This document shows positions 37,680-49,715 of a stretch of DNA of 64,000 bases, in pieces. Every line of letters begins with the position of its first letter. Within the stretch, counting starts at the first letter, position 1. The stretch comes from Eutypella sp. D-1 (lineage: Eukaryota > Ascomycota > Sordariomycetes > Xylariales > Diatrypaceae): the NCBI GenBank assembly GCA_023313575.1, contig JAJTTP010000010.1, positions 806,001 through 870,000 of the forward strand, given 5' to 3'. A program made the translations under genes and the position numbers. A model generated the notes under the pieces. It worked only from the letters and a program-made list of their open reading frames with translations, was not told the DNA's origin and made no database searches.

Positions 37680-38740
37680 ATGGCCAGTTCAGGGCACCAG
37701 GGTGATGAACCCGTCCAACCTGAAACGGCAACCACATCGCCCGTCCTACCAAACCAGGATGAGCTGAACCGCATCGACACATTGCTTCAGAAAAGCATAG
37801 CTCGAGATGAGGCCACGCATAGCCCTACCTCCAGCAGCTCGTCTGATTCAGGCTACGATCCCGAAGGGTACTGGCATGAAGACCAAATTGCATTGAACGT
37901 GATACTCAACGCGCGCAACGAGTACACTTTGATGCCATCCACCTGGAAGTTCTCATTCAAAGGTATCCCCTTGCCAGAAGGCTTATTCTACAGGAAGACG
38001 AAGGATATCGCCACACGGCCGAGAATCTACCCTCATAACGAGCGGGCTGAATATCGCGGTAGGCAAACCCGATTTCATTGTGCGCAGTGCTTGGCTTATT
38101 CGTAACAGGCACACAAGCTCTTCGCAACCTAATGGATGTCCACGGACGCATCGCGGATCTACGCGATAAGCAGGTGGAGATTGCCACAGACTATGGTAAA
38201 ACTTCCGATCAGCGAGAATCCGCAATACAGGCAGTGGCCGGCGATATTACCAAACATATCTACAGACGCCTGGAGGACGCGTTAAAGTGGTCTGCAGTAG
38301 ATGGGAACCTCCATATGTACGGAAAGCAGCTACCATCGAATCTCAAGGTTTACAACTTGACGCCGCTTAGTAGGAGGCACGACATGCGCGAGGTTATCGA
38401 TAAACGAATGGCCGCCATGGCCGTCGACTGGAAAAATACCTTGAGTAAGCTACCGGGATTTGACGACGTCGAGGAGGACGAGATGCCCAAGGCTCCTGTT
38501 GTTTTCGGCTTTTTCATCTACAAACATATCCTCTTCATTGTCACCTCAAACGCCAGTGACCCAGAGGCAACGGCACATATCTCCATCCAACTGAACATGG
38601 GGGAGAAGAATCAGCACCAGTGGAACTCGCTGGCCATCATGCTCACCATCTGCTGGGCGCGAGACATACTGATGAAGAAAGCTGCCGAGATGAAATTGCA
38701 GCCTGTCAGACCTAAGACCTCTAGCGACCCGGATGCCTAA
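37680..38740 (+). CDS. Fungal-specific protein of unknown function
   Basis: Two exons, 37680-38058 and 38109-38740, encode 336 residues. The 50-bp intron is GTAGGC...AACAG and the phase fits (codon split G|GC). The N-terminal 55 residues are disordered and Ser-rich. They are followed by a conserved-looking block (WHEDQIALNVIL, then TWKFSFKGIPLPEGLF) and a helical region with a charged stretch (VHGRIADLRDKQVEIATDYG). A hydrophobic segment (VVFGFFIYKHILFIVTS) may be a buried beta region rather than a membrane span. This pattern resembles large lineage-expanded families of fungal hypothetical proteins. I do not recognise a function. No signal peptide is present. Confidence 0.75.
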
Positions 38741-41700
38741 GTGCCGGCATCCGAGAAGAGTGAGGGTCAGAGAAGAGCAGCGGTCACTTTTGCTCTAGGG
38801 TGGACTGGACATACCATGGCTGGTGTTTTCTAGCAAACTACATATACGATGTTTTAAAGCTCTTATATAACTCCAAGTGTCTCGAGGAGGATTAAGATAG
38901 TACTTGCGTTGGAAGGGCAGGCAAAGCTATCAAAGAGCTATAAGAAAAGCTAACCAATTCAATACGCCCCCCAAGGCGGTCGCTATATCACGATTGAATG
39001 AAACTAAATAGAAGTGCTGGCTGGTGGGTTAAATAGATTCTGGCTTTACAGACAGCAGAACAGTTCGCATTCCGTCACCAAGATGGCTACAACCGGCTTT
39101 ACAGAATCTTCCTACTAGCAATCCACTAATTTACCAGATCTATGCGAGTTCGCATTGAACCCGTCTGAGTCTCTCTTGCTATCGGAGCGAAGCCGGACGT
39201 TAGATCGCCCGAGCCTCCCTGTTGTTCCTTTACTAAATGTGTTGTAGCTGTATCTGTACGACCGACCGGGCCGAACGGTCCGGCTAAGGACAGCCCCGTG
39301 CGCGCCTCCCTGGACGGAGGCGCCGTCCCTAAACTTACCTACCTAGTAGGTATCAAGGGCAAGCACACAGGTGTACCGTGTAGGTATGTACTTAAGTATG
39401 TAGTGAGAAACCTTAGCAAGATCTGTACGTCCGTCCATCCATGTAGGTTAGTAAGCCTCTTTCGAAAGCGAGCGGGCGCTACCACAAGCATACATGGTGC
39501 TAGCTAGATGGACATCTAATCTAGCTTTTGGCTTCGCACCAGCATTTCGGACCCGTCCTAGGGAAGTGAGTAGTCGAGACTTTTTCTTTTTTTTCTCCCC
39601 CTCCGACCCCTCCATCGTGCTGGATAATCCAATCATCATCGGTGTAATAGTAATGCGACTGCTCCTTTCGGTCCAGGGCTCTCAGCTCTTTTTTTCTTTC
39701 TTTTTGGTTTTTGTGTTTCTTCCGCCGTCCTTTCCACTTCATGTAAGTACAACACCCCTCCCCGGGCATGGCGGATAGGGGAATACAGTGACATGACGTA
39801 TATATATGTACAAAAAACAGCAGTGAAAACAAGAAAATCCGTTTTAGTTCTTCTCCCTCCCTCTCTTGGTCTTTCCATATGGTCGGGATACGTATGTAGG
39901 CAGTCCCGAGACCTTCTTGACGTCCCATCCACCCACCCATCATCTAAGTGCTGTCCTACACATATCTCCCAATACAGTAAACGAGCATGTACATATTTGA
40001 GCAATCATACTAAATGGCTATATACCTCGGGATCAGCAGGGGCCAGAACGTCTTCTCGTGTCAGTCACCCAGGCCAGTGGAACTTCGTCTTCTGGGCACC
40101 GTACCGCCTCTCTTCTCTGTGTACCAATCAGAGTACGTACAATATCGTACATGAAGAAGAAGAACAAGTGCGTTCGCCTGATTGGTTCTCGCGATCTTAT
40201 CTTAGCGAACAGGAAGAAGGCCCGGGGCATCAGAGCCGACGGGTACTCTGCCCCCTATCTGTATCTACCTAGCAGAAGGACCATGTAGATGTACATACCT
40301 TCCTCCGGTCTAAAATAAGGCTGCCAGTGGCAGCACGCGAATGCAAGATGATGGGGAGATAAAAAGGCTTGGCGGTGTGCCCCGTGGACTAGTGGCTACC
40401 TACATAGATGTATGGATATCCATGGACATTACGGCCGGGTGAGCCTTGTATACCGATGTACTGTATGCTGACTTTTACAGACTTAACCTACCCGACGTTT
40501 CTGCTTCTCGGATGTTCCATTCTGCAGGCTGGTCTGTCGATTCATGATGTGATATGGTGATTTGTGCGAGAAAAAGAAGGAGTGACACGACTAATGAGTG
40601 GCTTTTCTTTTCTTCTCGTGACCGATATCTTAAAATGTTGTTATATTAAGAAGTAGTTGAGAGTAAGTTCTAATATGCTACCAACCCAGGCACCCAGATA
40701 TATTTTTGTATCCAAGGCTGGAAGATGTCGGTGAGCTGATGTGAGATGGTGGGATGGAAAGGGAACTTGAATATTTGAATCCTTCAACTGATGCTTGAGT
40801 GCTACTTAAACCGAAATCGGCTTATCTCTCGGATCAAGGCCTTAAAACAGTATTACCCAGACAAATCCAATATAGTTATATGTACTTACATGAGGGTCGG
40901 GTTGTATTCCAATATACCCAGGGAGGGAATGAGACTCCGATATTTGTTACAGTCACCCCACTACATCTCGTGGCACAGTATCTAGGATTACTACCACCAT
41001 CATTACCGATGGTACCTAGGTAGGTAGGGCATTTGTCGATGATTGCCCATTTGTGGGAAGACAACGAAGAAGGAAAAGTTCCGTTTCTGGACAAATTGAC
41101 GTATCTGACGATGAGATCTCGTCATACCCCAACCGTTGCGTAGGAACGTGCTGAACGTGGTAATTCATCCCGCGGGCAGGTCAGGTACAGACGGACGGTG
41201 AAGGCCGATGCATACTCAATCACCACCCAAGTGCCTAAGATACAACAGTATTATCCATACATAAGTAAATGTACGTACAACCTCTGCCGCTTTCTGATTT
41301 TACTACCATGGCGTTGTAACACGGAAACTAAGCGACAGCGTGGTAGTAGTGGTGAGCTTACTGGTTGGAGGTGACATCAACCAATTGATTGTATAGAGAC
41401 GAAAAAATTGCACAATCGGTTTAAGTATTTGTGTGGAGGGTGGTAAAAAGTTAAGAATAAGAAAAAAAAAAAGTCTTTGCGTATCTCGATTTCCATCGGG
41501 AGGTGAAGTTTCTAGTATGTGATACCCCGGTCTTATTACATGATGTGAGCATGTCAGGGGCCCCATAGTGTTATTTTGGTGACCAATCAGGTAGCTTTGA
41601 ATAATAATCCGCGCTTTCTCAGTAAGTTCGCCGAGGCCGGGGTGAGCCTTCCTCCCTTACATACAGTACCTACTAGTTGGTTTGGCATGTTTGGCTCCCT

Positions 41701-43417
41701 GATTAGTGCATGATATAGTGCATGATACGGTAGGTAAGATACCTGGGTACTTGGTCTCGTAGGTAAGTACAGTGCAGTACCAGAGGGGATGGATGTATGT
41801 ACGTAAGTAGGAGGCACGAAGTAGGGGTACTATTAACTATACTGTCTGTAGGCAAGTCACTGGGCATGTAGTCACCACTCCCAAGCACTCCCCGGACCTC
41901 CACCAACTTCTAGACCGACAACCACCCGCAAAGACCACCGCACAGAGCCAAACCAGCGCAAACTACAACTACAGCACCCATGAATAATAAATCTAGGCAT
42001 CCAAGACGTGACTAAACATCACTAACTACTATTACCACTACTACCGCTACTACCACTACGAGGTAATGTACATGTAGACAACACAGAACACACACGTGCG
42101 TCCTCGGCTCCTGACGTTCTATAATATCTGGCTGGCGCCGTGATCGCCTTATCGCCTAACGCCCACTCTCCTACCTACCTACCTACCTACCTACCTTACT
42201 ACACAAAATTCGAAGTTCCATCACCTTCTGGCCCTTCGAATCTCGTGGTATACTCGCCTATCTACGAACCTATCTAAAGCAATCACGATATGACACCTTA
42301 CCGATACACTACATAACTCATTTTCGCCTTTCGCCTCCCCATCCTGTCAAGCATCTGTTGTGTCTTCTCTTCTCCCTTTCTCTCGTCCTTAACCCCCCGT
42401 CTTGTCCGTTCCGTGTCCCACACATATCAGAGTCTTGGCTTCCGATCTGATAACCACATTTTGCCTCTATCTCCTTTACCGTGGTTGTCGTGGTGGTGGA
42501 AGTAGTGGAAGTAGTGGTCATAGAAAGGGGGCATAAGAACTGGTGCGACTCGTCCCACCATCACTTCCAAGATTCTCGACATCGAACGACAGGGTACCTT
42601 AAAGTGGCGGAGCTGACCAATTCTCTTCCTCCCATACAGCCCTTCACACCGCATGGGGGAGTGATACTTGCAGAATTCCCACTCTGCCAATTCCTGTTTC
42701 AAGGTTGGAAATTGGTAGCATAAGCAAGATAAGCCTTATAAGCTACAGCCTGTCTTCACCTCCCGTTATCATCCCAAGCTTTTTGAACAGTCAAGCATTT
42801 CCATAGTCGTTGCAGCCCTAGCATAACGTGTGTACACACTGTCAAATTGTCTCCACGACCCTACACTAGTCAATCGGATCTCAACCGCCCAAGGGAAAAC
42901 CCCAGACGTTCACTAGACGTCTCAGAGCCCATGACAAACTGCTAACCGGTTGTGGTCTCGTCCGTTTTGATCTTCACTCAACCCCCTGGCTCCCCCCCTT
43001 CTATGCTCTATGACTTATAGCATTATACGACACTCCGTACCTACTCAACATTTCCATGAGTGGGTGACAGCGATCTCGTACATCTAAACTCGTGGCACTT
43101 CGGGTCAACTAGTTTTATCACACAAACAACCGCCATTGGATCGCGGCAACATCAACTGCCCGTCGCCACACCCGTGTTCTGGAATTAACGAAAAGTTGGC
43201 TTCTGGTTGTCCAGATGCCCGTCTAGTTCGGACCTGCTAGTATCAAATCAGTTCTAGTGGCCTCAGGTGTCCGACCTCTCCTGGGATAACGCCACATACC
43301 CTTCCGCCAACAGCAAGATCACGCAAGATTCATGGGACTGCAATTGTCGTCGCTGAAGCTACATACCACGTGCTCGCATCATCGTAACAGCATTGTTCTG
43401 GAAAAGGCAGACAGACG
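38741..43417. other. 4.7 kb gene-free region, includes the GATA-factor promoter
   Basis: Only short frames without domain content are present. A TACCTAGGTA copy lies at 41013-41022 and a TACC tandem run near 42171-42196. The right 1 kb has a SreA-like GATA cluster and long CT-rich runs (42330-42400), suggesting a long promoter or leader for the GATA gene at 43418. Such long upstream regions are common for fungal regulators. Confidence 0.55.
42444..42771. promoter_or_regulatory. GATA-site cluster with a SreA/Sre1-type motif
   Basis: Positions 42444-42453 read GATCTGATAA, an exact match to the (G/A)ATC(A/T)GATAA element bound by SreA/Sre1 iron regulators. Two further HGATAR sites follow: AGATAA at 42727-42732 and TTATCA (reverse TGATAA) at 42766-42771. 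They lie about 650-970 bp upstream of the ATG of the gene encoding that type of factor, so autoregulation is plausible. Binding itself is untested. Confidence 0.5.
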
Positions 43418-45243
43418 ATGGCAATGATGGAGCCCAGTCACCACTACACGAGTACGAAATCAACCAAGGGAGAGGCGGGATCAGCGCGGACAGCGCTCCC
43501 CTCAAGACCTATTGCCCCTAAAGAGAGCACTGAATCGCCTACTACCATGACCATGCAGTATCCTTCTTCGGTTGGATCTCGGAGCCCAGCTGCTCCAAGT
43601 CCCAACGAATTGTCAGATGTTCCCAGTCCGTCAATACATGGATCCGACCGAGTCGCGTCTCACAGTCCATCCCCATTAGATTCAGCATCACAAGGTCCAT
43701 CTGGACAGGCAAAGCCTGCTCAGACAGGTCAAGTGTGCAGGTAAACAGCTTTACTAATCACCCCAAGGAACGCCTACTAACTAGTCATCTAGTAATTGTG
43801 GTACTACCCGGACACCACTCTGGAGACGATCACCACAAGGCTCCACGATATGCAATGCGTGCGGGCTGTACCTGAAAGCGCGGAACTCGTCACGCCCTAC
43901 GAACTTAAAACGACCACCGTCATTAGTATCTGCGGCATCAAGGAGATCTCCCGAAGTGGTATCCCCAAGGTCCTGTTCACAACCAGCCTCAACGATAAAC
44001 GTATCGGGTGCAACATATGTCTCTGCTGATCAGATGCCTACGGGATCTTGCCCGGGTGGGGGTCGGTGTAACGGAACGGGCGGGGCGGAAGGGTGCAGTG
44101 GCTGCCCGGCCTACAACAACCGCGTGGCCAAGAGTGCCCAGCTCCAAAGCCAAAACCAGGCTAGCTCGTCCAGGACGCAAAAAGAAGGCGCTGCAGATGA
44201 AGGGCCGGCGCCCATTGACGTTAATGCCCTGCATGGCCAGGGAGCTGGTGACGATAGCACAACGGTCGTGATAGCCTGTCAAAACTGTGCAACTACTATA
44301 ACTCCGTTATGGCGTCGGGACGAGGCCGGGCATACCATATGTAATGCCTGTGGTATGGAATCCCGATGGAGCCCCGATTACTGGCTATGATTCCCCATTG
44401 CTAACGTGTCTTCTAGGACTATACTACAAGCTCCATGGAGTTCACCGTCCTGTCACAATGAAGAAATCGGTGATCAAGCGCAGGAAACGAGTGATCCCTG
44501 CAAGTCAGGGGATGGAAACGGACGATGCGATGACGATAGACTCTACCGATCAACAAAGTCAATACGCCGAGTCTGATATGGAACGTGGTAGTATTAACGA
44601 TGACGGGTCTATTAATTTGGGACTACGGAAACCGACTGAGCCTTTATCAACCTTACTTCCAGAACCTGTCCGCTCTGCCCAGGGTGGAACATCCTTACAA
44701 CCGACGGACTTGACTGCATATCATACCTCGCACTTGCCTCAGGCTATGGATTTACGGGAGTCGCTGACCGATGACAATCGGTTAGCGCCACTGACATCGC
44801 TTTCCGTGATCAACGACCGGCAGTCATCGATATCTCCTGCCTCGTTTTTGTCACCAACGAGGTCAAGAAAGAGGTCGTTCTCGGCCGCGGACCCGGAATT
44901 TCCGTCGCATGAACCGAATCCCGACAATACAAAACGGCTATCCTCGATCAAGTCTATCCTCAACCCAGCAGCGGAGTCAAGTCCGGGGTCTAGTGTGGCC
45001 GATACGACGTCTGAGCCATCACACTTCAGGAGATCCCCGACCTTTACCACGGTTTCATCGTCACATAGCCCGTCTAGGCATCCGGGGCCCTCGAACACAC
45101 TGCCTAGCATGTTTGGTCGCGAGCCAGCACCCCCCGATAGCGAGAGGGCGAAAGCCGATCGACGGGCGGCGCTCCAGGAAGAGGCCGCGCGGATGAGGGA
45201 GATGCTCGCAGCCAAGGAGCGGGAGTTGGCCTCACTTGAGTAA
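43418..45243 (+). CDS. sreA: Siderophore/iron-regulatory GATA factor, SreA family
   Basis: Three exons, 43418-43740, 43793-44352 and 44417-45243, encode 569 residues. Both introns have textbook CTAAC branch sites. There are two GATA fingers of the C-x2-C-x17-C-x2-C form: [14 protein letters not shown]...CNAC and [14 protein letters not shown]...CNAC. Between them lies the Cys-rich segment CPGGGRC...CSGC, the four-cysteine signature of SREA/SRE/Urbs1-type repressors. The second intron falls just after CNACG of finger 2. A basic KRRKRV stretch follows, and the C-terminus is a short coiled coil ([21 protein letters not shown]). In this family the protein represses siderophore synthesis and iron uptake when iron is replete, and the Cys-rich centre is needed for iron sensing. 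No siderophore biosynthesis genes adjoin it here. The ATG at 43418 is followed by another at codon 3. Confidence 0.95.
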
Positions 45244-46948
45244 TGTTTTTTTTTTGGTGGTTGTATGGTCTGCGAGTGCGTTTTGGTCTGATTTGACTTG
45301 GTCTGGTCGCGTCTATGATGGTATGATATTACGAAGGGATGCTGGTGGGTTAGGGTGGGTTTGTCTATGTCTATCTATAAGGGGGTTACAAAACAGGGCG
45401 CCCCTCAAAGGAGTCAAGGGTTATGAGCTCATGCGGCATCACAAACGGGAAACAAATCATTGGGACATCTCATCACATCACTTCGCATACAATAAACACG
45501 GGGCGCTATCATTTTGCTTCGAAACGGGCACTAGTATCTCTTCGCCCACATTCGTCCCAAGGGCAAAGCATCAACGGCGCAAAAAATATCGGACTAGTCA
45601 TCGCTGGGAAAAACGACGAGCAGGATTAGGCGAAAATGGACCGGTTGCATTGTCTGTGGCTGTGTTTGTCCGATTACCCTCCACATCATCTGGCAAAGCT
45701 AGTCGCGGTAGTCCTGCAGCATTACGTGTATTCTCGCCTCCCCCCCCCCCTCATATATATTCTGCGCTGCCTTGAAGTCTTGCTTTGTTTTGTTCTTTTT
45801 TCCGTTGAGTTAGTGGCACTCGGGTCAATTATATAATAGTGAAGACGGGCAAATAAAAAAATACATCTACTCGGATCATTCACTATAGTGGGATTTTGTA
45901 TTCCCATCGCAACCATGTCCGGGGGAGTAAGAACATCCTCGTAAGGGAAGGGGATAGTATGCGACGACACGCCCTGCCATGCTTTGCTGTGTATCGAATG
46001 CGTATGTCCGCTACGCCGGCCGTTCGTAGCGCGGCTCTACTAGGAAGAGAAGGGGGAATCTATGAGTTATTAGATAGATATCGAGACATACTGACCTGCC
46101 TGACTCTAGTCGATCTGGTTGACTAATAAGGTCCAATGCTAGGCTCGAAAGGGGTCGGGTGATAGGGTAAATGGAGGAAGTTTTGCTTGTATGTGTCTAG
46201 GTAGTAAGATATATGTATATAGCGGTCTCTGTCTTTGAAGATAGGGGACGAGGTTTCAGATTGTATGTCTTTAGATCGCACATATATGGCCAAGTAGAGT
46301 AGAAATCCAGCCTTCATGTTTATTTTCTTTTTCTCTCTGTTTGTTCTTCTTTTCCCATTCACCACTTAGCCCTTAATTATATAGATAGATAGGCTGGGCG
46401 AGAGATGCTTGGATAGAGGACGAAAAAGGGGGTGGGAGTGGGTCGGTGAATAGGCTACATTAATGCAACAACCCTAATTACTACCTATGAAAGCAGATAT
46501 ACTCCGTATCCATCTACAATAAAGACTGTTATTGAAAATCATAAGAATGCATACATAAGATGGGTAGCCGGTCCTGAAGGTAAGTTTCAGGATCAGTTTC
46601 CCAACTCAAATAGAGAGAAAAAGCAGGACGCTTGAATGAAAACTCAAAATAAGAATGAGAAGGGAAAAAAAGAACAGGAGAAGAATATGATAAAGGAGAG
46701 GCTCCCTTTTCATTGATGTGGTATTTTATTACCGCCGCGTGTTTTTCGTTCCCAAGCTCTACAGTGAATTGGACCTGACTGGCATCTTCGCTTAGACAAG
46801 GGACATATATAGCTCAGCGTGGATACAGATTCGAGCTGTAAATTCATAGGATGTATCATCAAGGTCCATTAAGATGAATAAATGTTATATTCATTCCACA
46901 TGTCTCAGTCTTCGAGAGTGACAACTTACCGAGGACATAACACATGCA

Positions 46949-46989
<41 letters not shown>

Positions 46990-47679
46990 CGTAGGAAAAT
47001 GCAGAGAAAAGGGGTTGTTGCAAGCAAACATAAACTCTAACTTCTCTTCGCACATATCCGTACACACATACAAGGGCCATCTGATCTGAGCTGGAACATA
47101 ACAAACGGGATGCACAGATAAACCAGCAAACGCCGCTCCACCCCCTCCCCCCCTTTTCCCTACCAGCTCCATGGCACTCTCACTCGGCTTTGGCAACAAA
47201 CGACAATAAATTCGACATTGATAATCGACAATCAGAATCAACATTCCGAACTCCCCATGAGATGATGGACTGGAATCATCCCCTTAACCTGTCCTGTCCT
47301 GAGTACTTAAACTTTAGCCCCCTTCCCCTCTCTTTTTTTTGGCCGTCCCTCCTGATAGATATCCTCATATTTATCTTTTCCTGCCCGTTCGTTACTTCAT
47401 CTCCCCCGGCCCTATCGCACCTAGCGTGATTTTCAACCTGTCGTAACCACGGGATAGACCGGACTACCCCCCCCCCTCTTTCCACCCAAAACACATCACA
47501 CACTCTCATTCTTTTCCTGTGATCTCCATTTCTTCCCATAGTATCTCACACCTTTCTTTGCAGTCCCGACCAAGCGGTGCGGTGGCAAGATCTCGGCTCC
47601 AGATCCGGCGGGTCCGGGACACCGTGAGGGGCCGGAGGGCGGGAAGGCGGGAAGGTGGGGATATATATGGCGTGTGGGC
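45244..47679. other. Convergent intergenic region
   Basis: This lies between the 3' ends of the GATA gene (+) and the Tvp15 gene (-). It contains an AATAAA-like signal near 46519 and a (CA)n(GA)n microsatellite at 46947-46989. The open frames at 45236-45775 and 46859-47244 arise from simple sequence and lack domains. Confidence 0.6.
46947..46989. repeat. (CA)n(GA)n compound microsatellite
   Basis: About ten CA units run directly into about twelve GA units. This simple sequence is likely to vary in length and explains the Ser/Leu- and Cys/Val-repeat frames read through it. Confidence 0.95.
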
Positions 47680-48388
47680 CTAGACCTGCTCGGCGCCCCA
47701 GCCCTGGTCGGCCTCGCGCATGTTGGCGGGGGGCTCGACGGAGGGGACGAACTCGAGGGCGACGTAGGCGACGCCGACGAGGCCGACGACGGAGCCGGCG
47801 ATGACGCGGAGGACGGGCAGGCTGAGCAGGATGGAGCCGACGAAGATGTAGAAGGCGCCGCGCCCCGCGAACGAGAACAGGAACGAGCAGTACCGCGACG
47901 CCTGCGGCGGCACCTGGAACTCCAGCAGCATCACGCACAGCCCGAACAAGATCACGTAGATTCCGATGATCAGCGACTGGCTGCGAGCCCGCGGACGCGG
48001 GTCTGCGTTAGTTTTTTGTTTTGTTTCTTATTTTCTTTCCTTCCCCTTTTTGGGGTTCGCCGTGGTGTGCCGTGGTCGCTTTGAACCCCGGGGGGAGGAG
48101 GGTTTACGAGAAACTCACAAGCCGAAGGACGGGATGAATTGCGATATGCCGCCCAGAACCATGATGACGCCCACGGCGAGGTTAACGAGTCGGCTGCAAG
48201 ACGAGTGAGATTTTCGGTCAGCGGGTGCTCTATAGTTTTCGCGGTGAAGCCGTAAAGTGCGCGCGTGCGACGGTCATCGTGACGATAATTGTGCGACAGG
48301 GACACGCAAACACATACAGACAGACACACACACACACATAAAATGGAGGCAAAAGGGGAGGAACATACAAGCTGTCGGAGAAGTCCAT
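47680..48388 (-). CDS. TVP15: Tvp15/COPI-associated Golgi membrane protein
   Basis: Three exons on the minus strand, 48388-48369, 48193-48119 and 47980-47680, encode 131 residues. The donors are GTATGT and GTGAGT, and the codon phases join as MDFSDSF-RLVNLAVG and SFGF-QSLIIG. Four hydrophobic spans are visible (LVNLAVGVIMVLGG, LIIGIYVILFGLCVMLL, FLFSFAGRGAFYIFVGSILL and VIAGSVVGLVGVAYVAL) with short loops and a polar, acidic C-terminus. Size, topology and the EFQVPPQASRYCSFLFSF loop fit the COPI-associated family that includes yeast Tvp15, a late-Golgi vesicle protein of poorly defined role. The 20-nt first exon is the least certain part, but it supplies the only sensible in-frame ATG. Confidence 0.85.
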
Positions 48389-49715
48389 CTTGAATATAGT
48401 TCGTTTTTATTTTAATTTTTTTATGTTTATGTATTGCTTCGTTTCCGTATCGTGTCGCAAATGTGGCAGACGGGAAGATGGAAACCAGTACGGGAATATC
48501 TGCCTGCGTTCGATAACTGTCGCGAAAAGGTCCGAATCAAAAGTGTATGGATAGATGGATGATTTGTGGATTGGATTGCGTTGACTTTTTTTTCTTTGAA
48601 TTAATCGATCGTCGTCGTTAACTGGTTGGTTGGTTGAAATAGGAAAGTATATATCTATAGAAGTGATAATAAATGTTGACACGGACACAGAGAGTATAAG
48701 ATGAGGTCAAGAGCTATCTAGGCAAGAGGCTGGGCGATTTTTTCTTTTCTTCTAAGAGCTGGACGAAGACAGTACTGGGAAGGAGAGAGAGAGCTTGCCG
48801 ATTTTCCCATGATTCTACCATTCCAATTGGTCGAGAAGCCACCACCCCCCGGGTCCCCCGTCCATCCTCACCTGGGTAGGACCCGTCCTCTATCCAGCTC
48901 CCCTTGTCGTCATTTTCCCGCGAAACATGTGTGGGGATCTTGGCCCTCTAGGTTACTATGTAGTCCCTAGGTACCTAGGTACATGTGGTTATAGGGGGAA
49001 GCGGCTGGGGTCAAATCTTGGGCGGAGGCGGGGCTTGCAGAGTAGGTAGCAGGTGGACGCACACATGCATCTACCAGACATTATGCGGATAATGCAGAAT
49101 ATGAAGCCCCGTCAATTCTGAAGTTGGTATCACCATTTTAGGGCCAAGCAAGGATGCACGCATACTTACCTACATCCTAGGTACCTTAGGCATGTAGGTA
49201 GGTAGGAATGTAACCCGCAATTCTTATCATCACCTTGGGACCGCTTTTACTCGACTCGACTTTTTTTTTTCTTCTTTCTTCGCTCTTGGTCTATTCATTA
49301 ATAGAGGAATCTACGGCACGTGATATCCGCTCCTGTTCCTGCTTCGACTTCTACTAACTTCTACGGGTTTCCCGCCTTCTTTATCATGTTCGCAATGGCC
49401 TGCGTCATGACCGTTCAGACAAGACAAGGATACACAGCCCCCAGTAACGGTATATGCAGGTGCTGCTGACCAAGCGTGCGTCTAAGGGACCGCCTTCAAA
49501 AAAGCCATGCCTCGCACTAGGTTGCGGGGTGCGGTTTGGGGTATAATAGTACATGCTGGCTCGTCGAGCAGCACTCCCAACCAGGCAGTGAGGCAGGCAC
49601 GCCAATGAAGGGAAGAAGACCTTTGACACCTTCCCAAGACACATAAGGTCCCGGGCGAAGCTGGACATCGCGGCCGCACTTCCTCAAGTTCTGTATAAGA
49701 ATCCCTTGCCCCCGT
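48389..49715. other. Intergenic region
   Basis: This holds the promoter of the Tvp15 gene and the 3' region of the PP2A gene. It contains a TACCTAGGTA copy at 48972-48981 and an extended TAGGTA array near 49175-49205. No gene is recognised; the frame at 49405-49679 has no domain. Confidence 0.6.

Noticed and set aside
45236..45775. 179-codon open frame after the GATA gene
   Set aside because: It starts at the stop of the coding region in poly-T sequence and has no domain; it is most likely 3' UTR.
46859..47244. Open frames through the CA/GA repeat
   Set aside because: Simple-sequence translation (SLSLSL, VCVCVC) without any other support.
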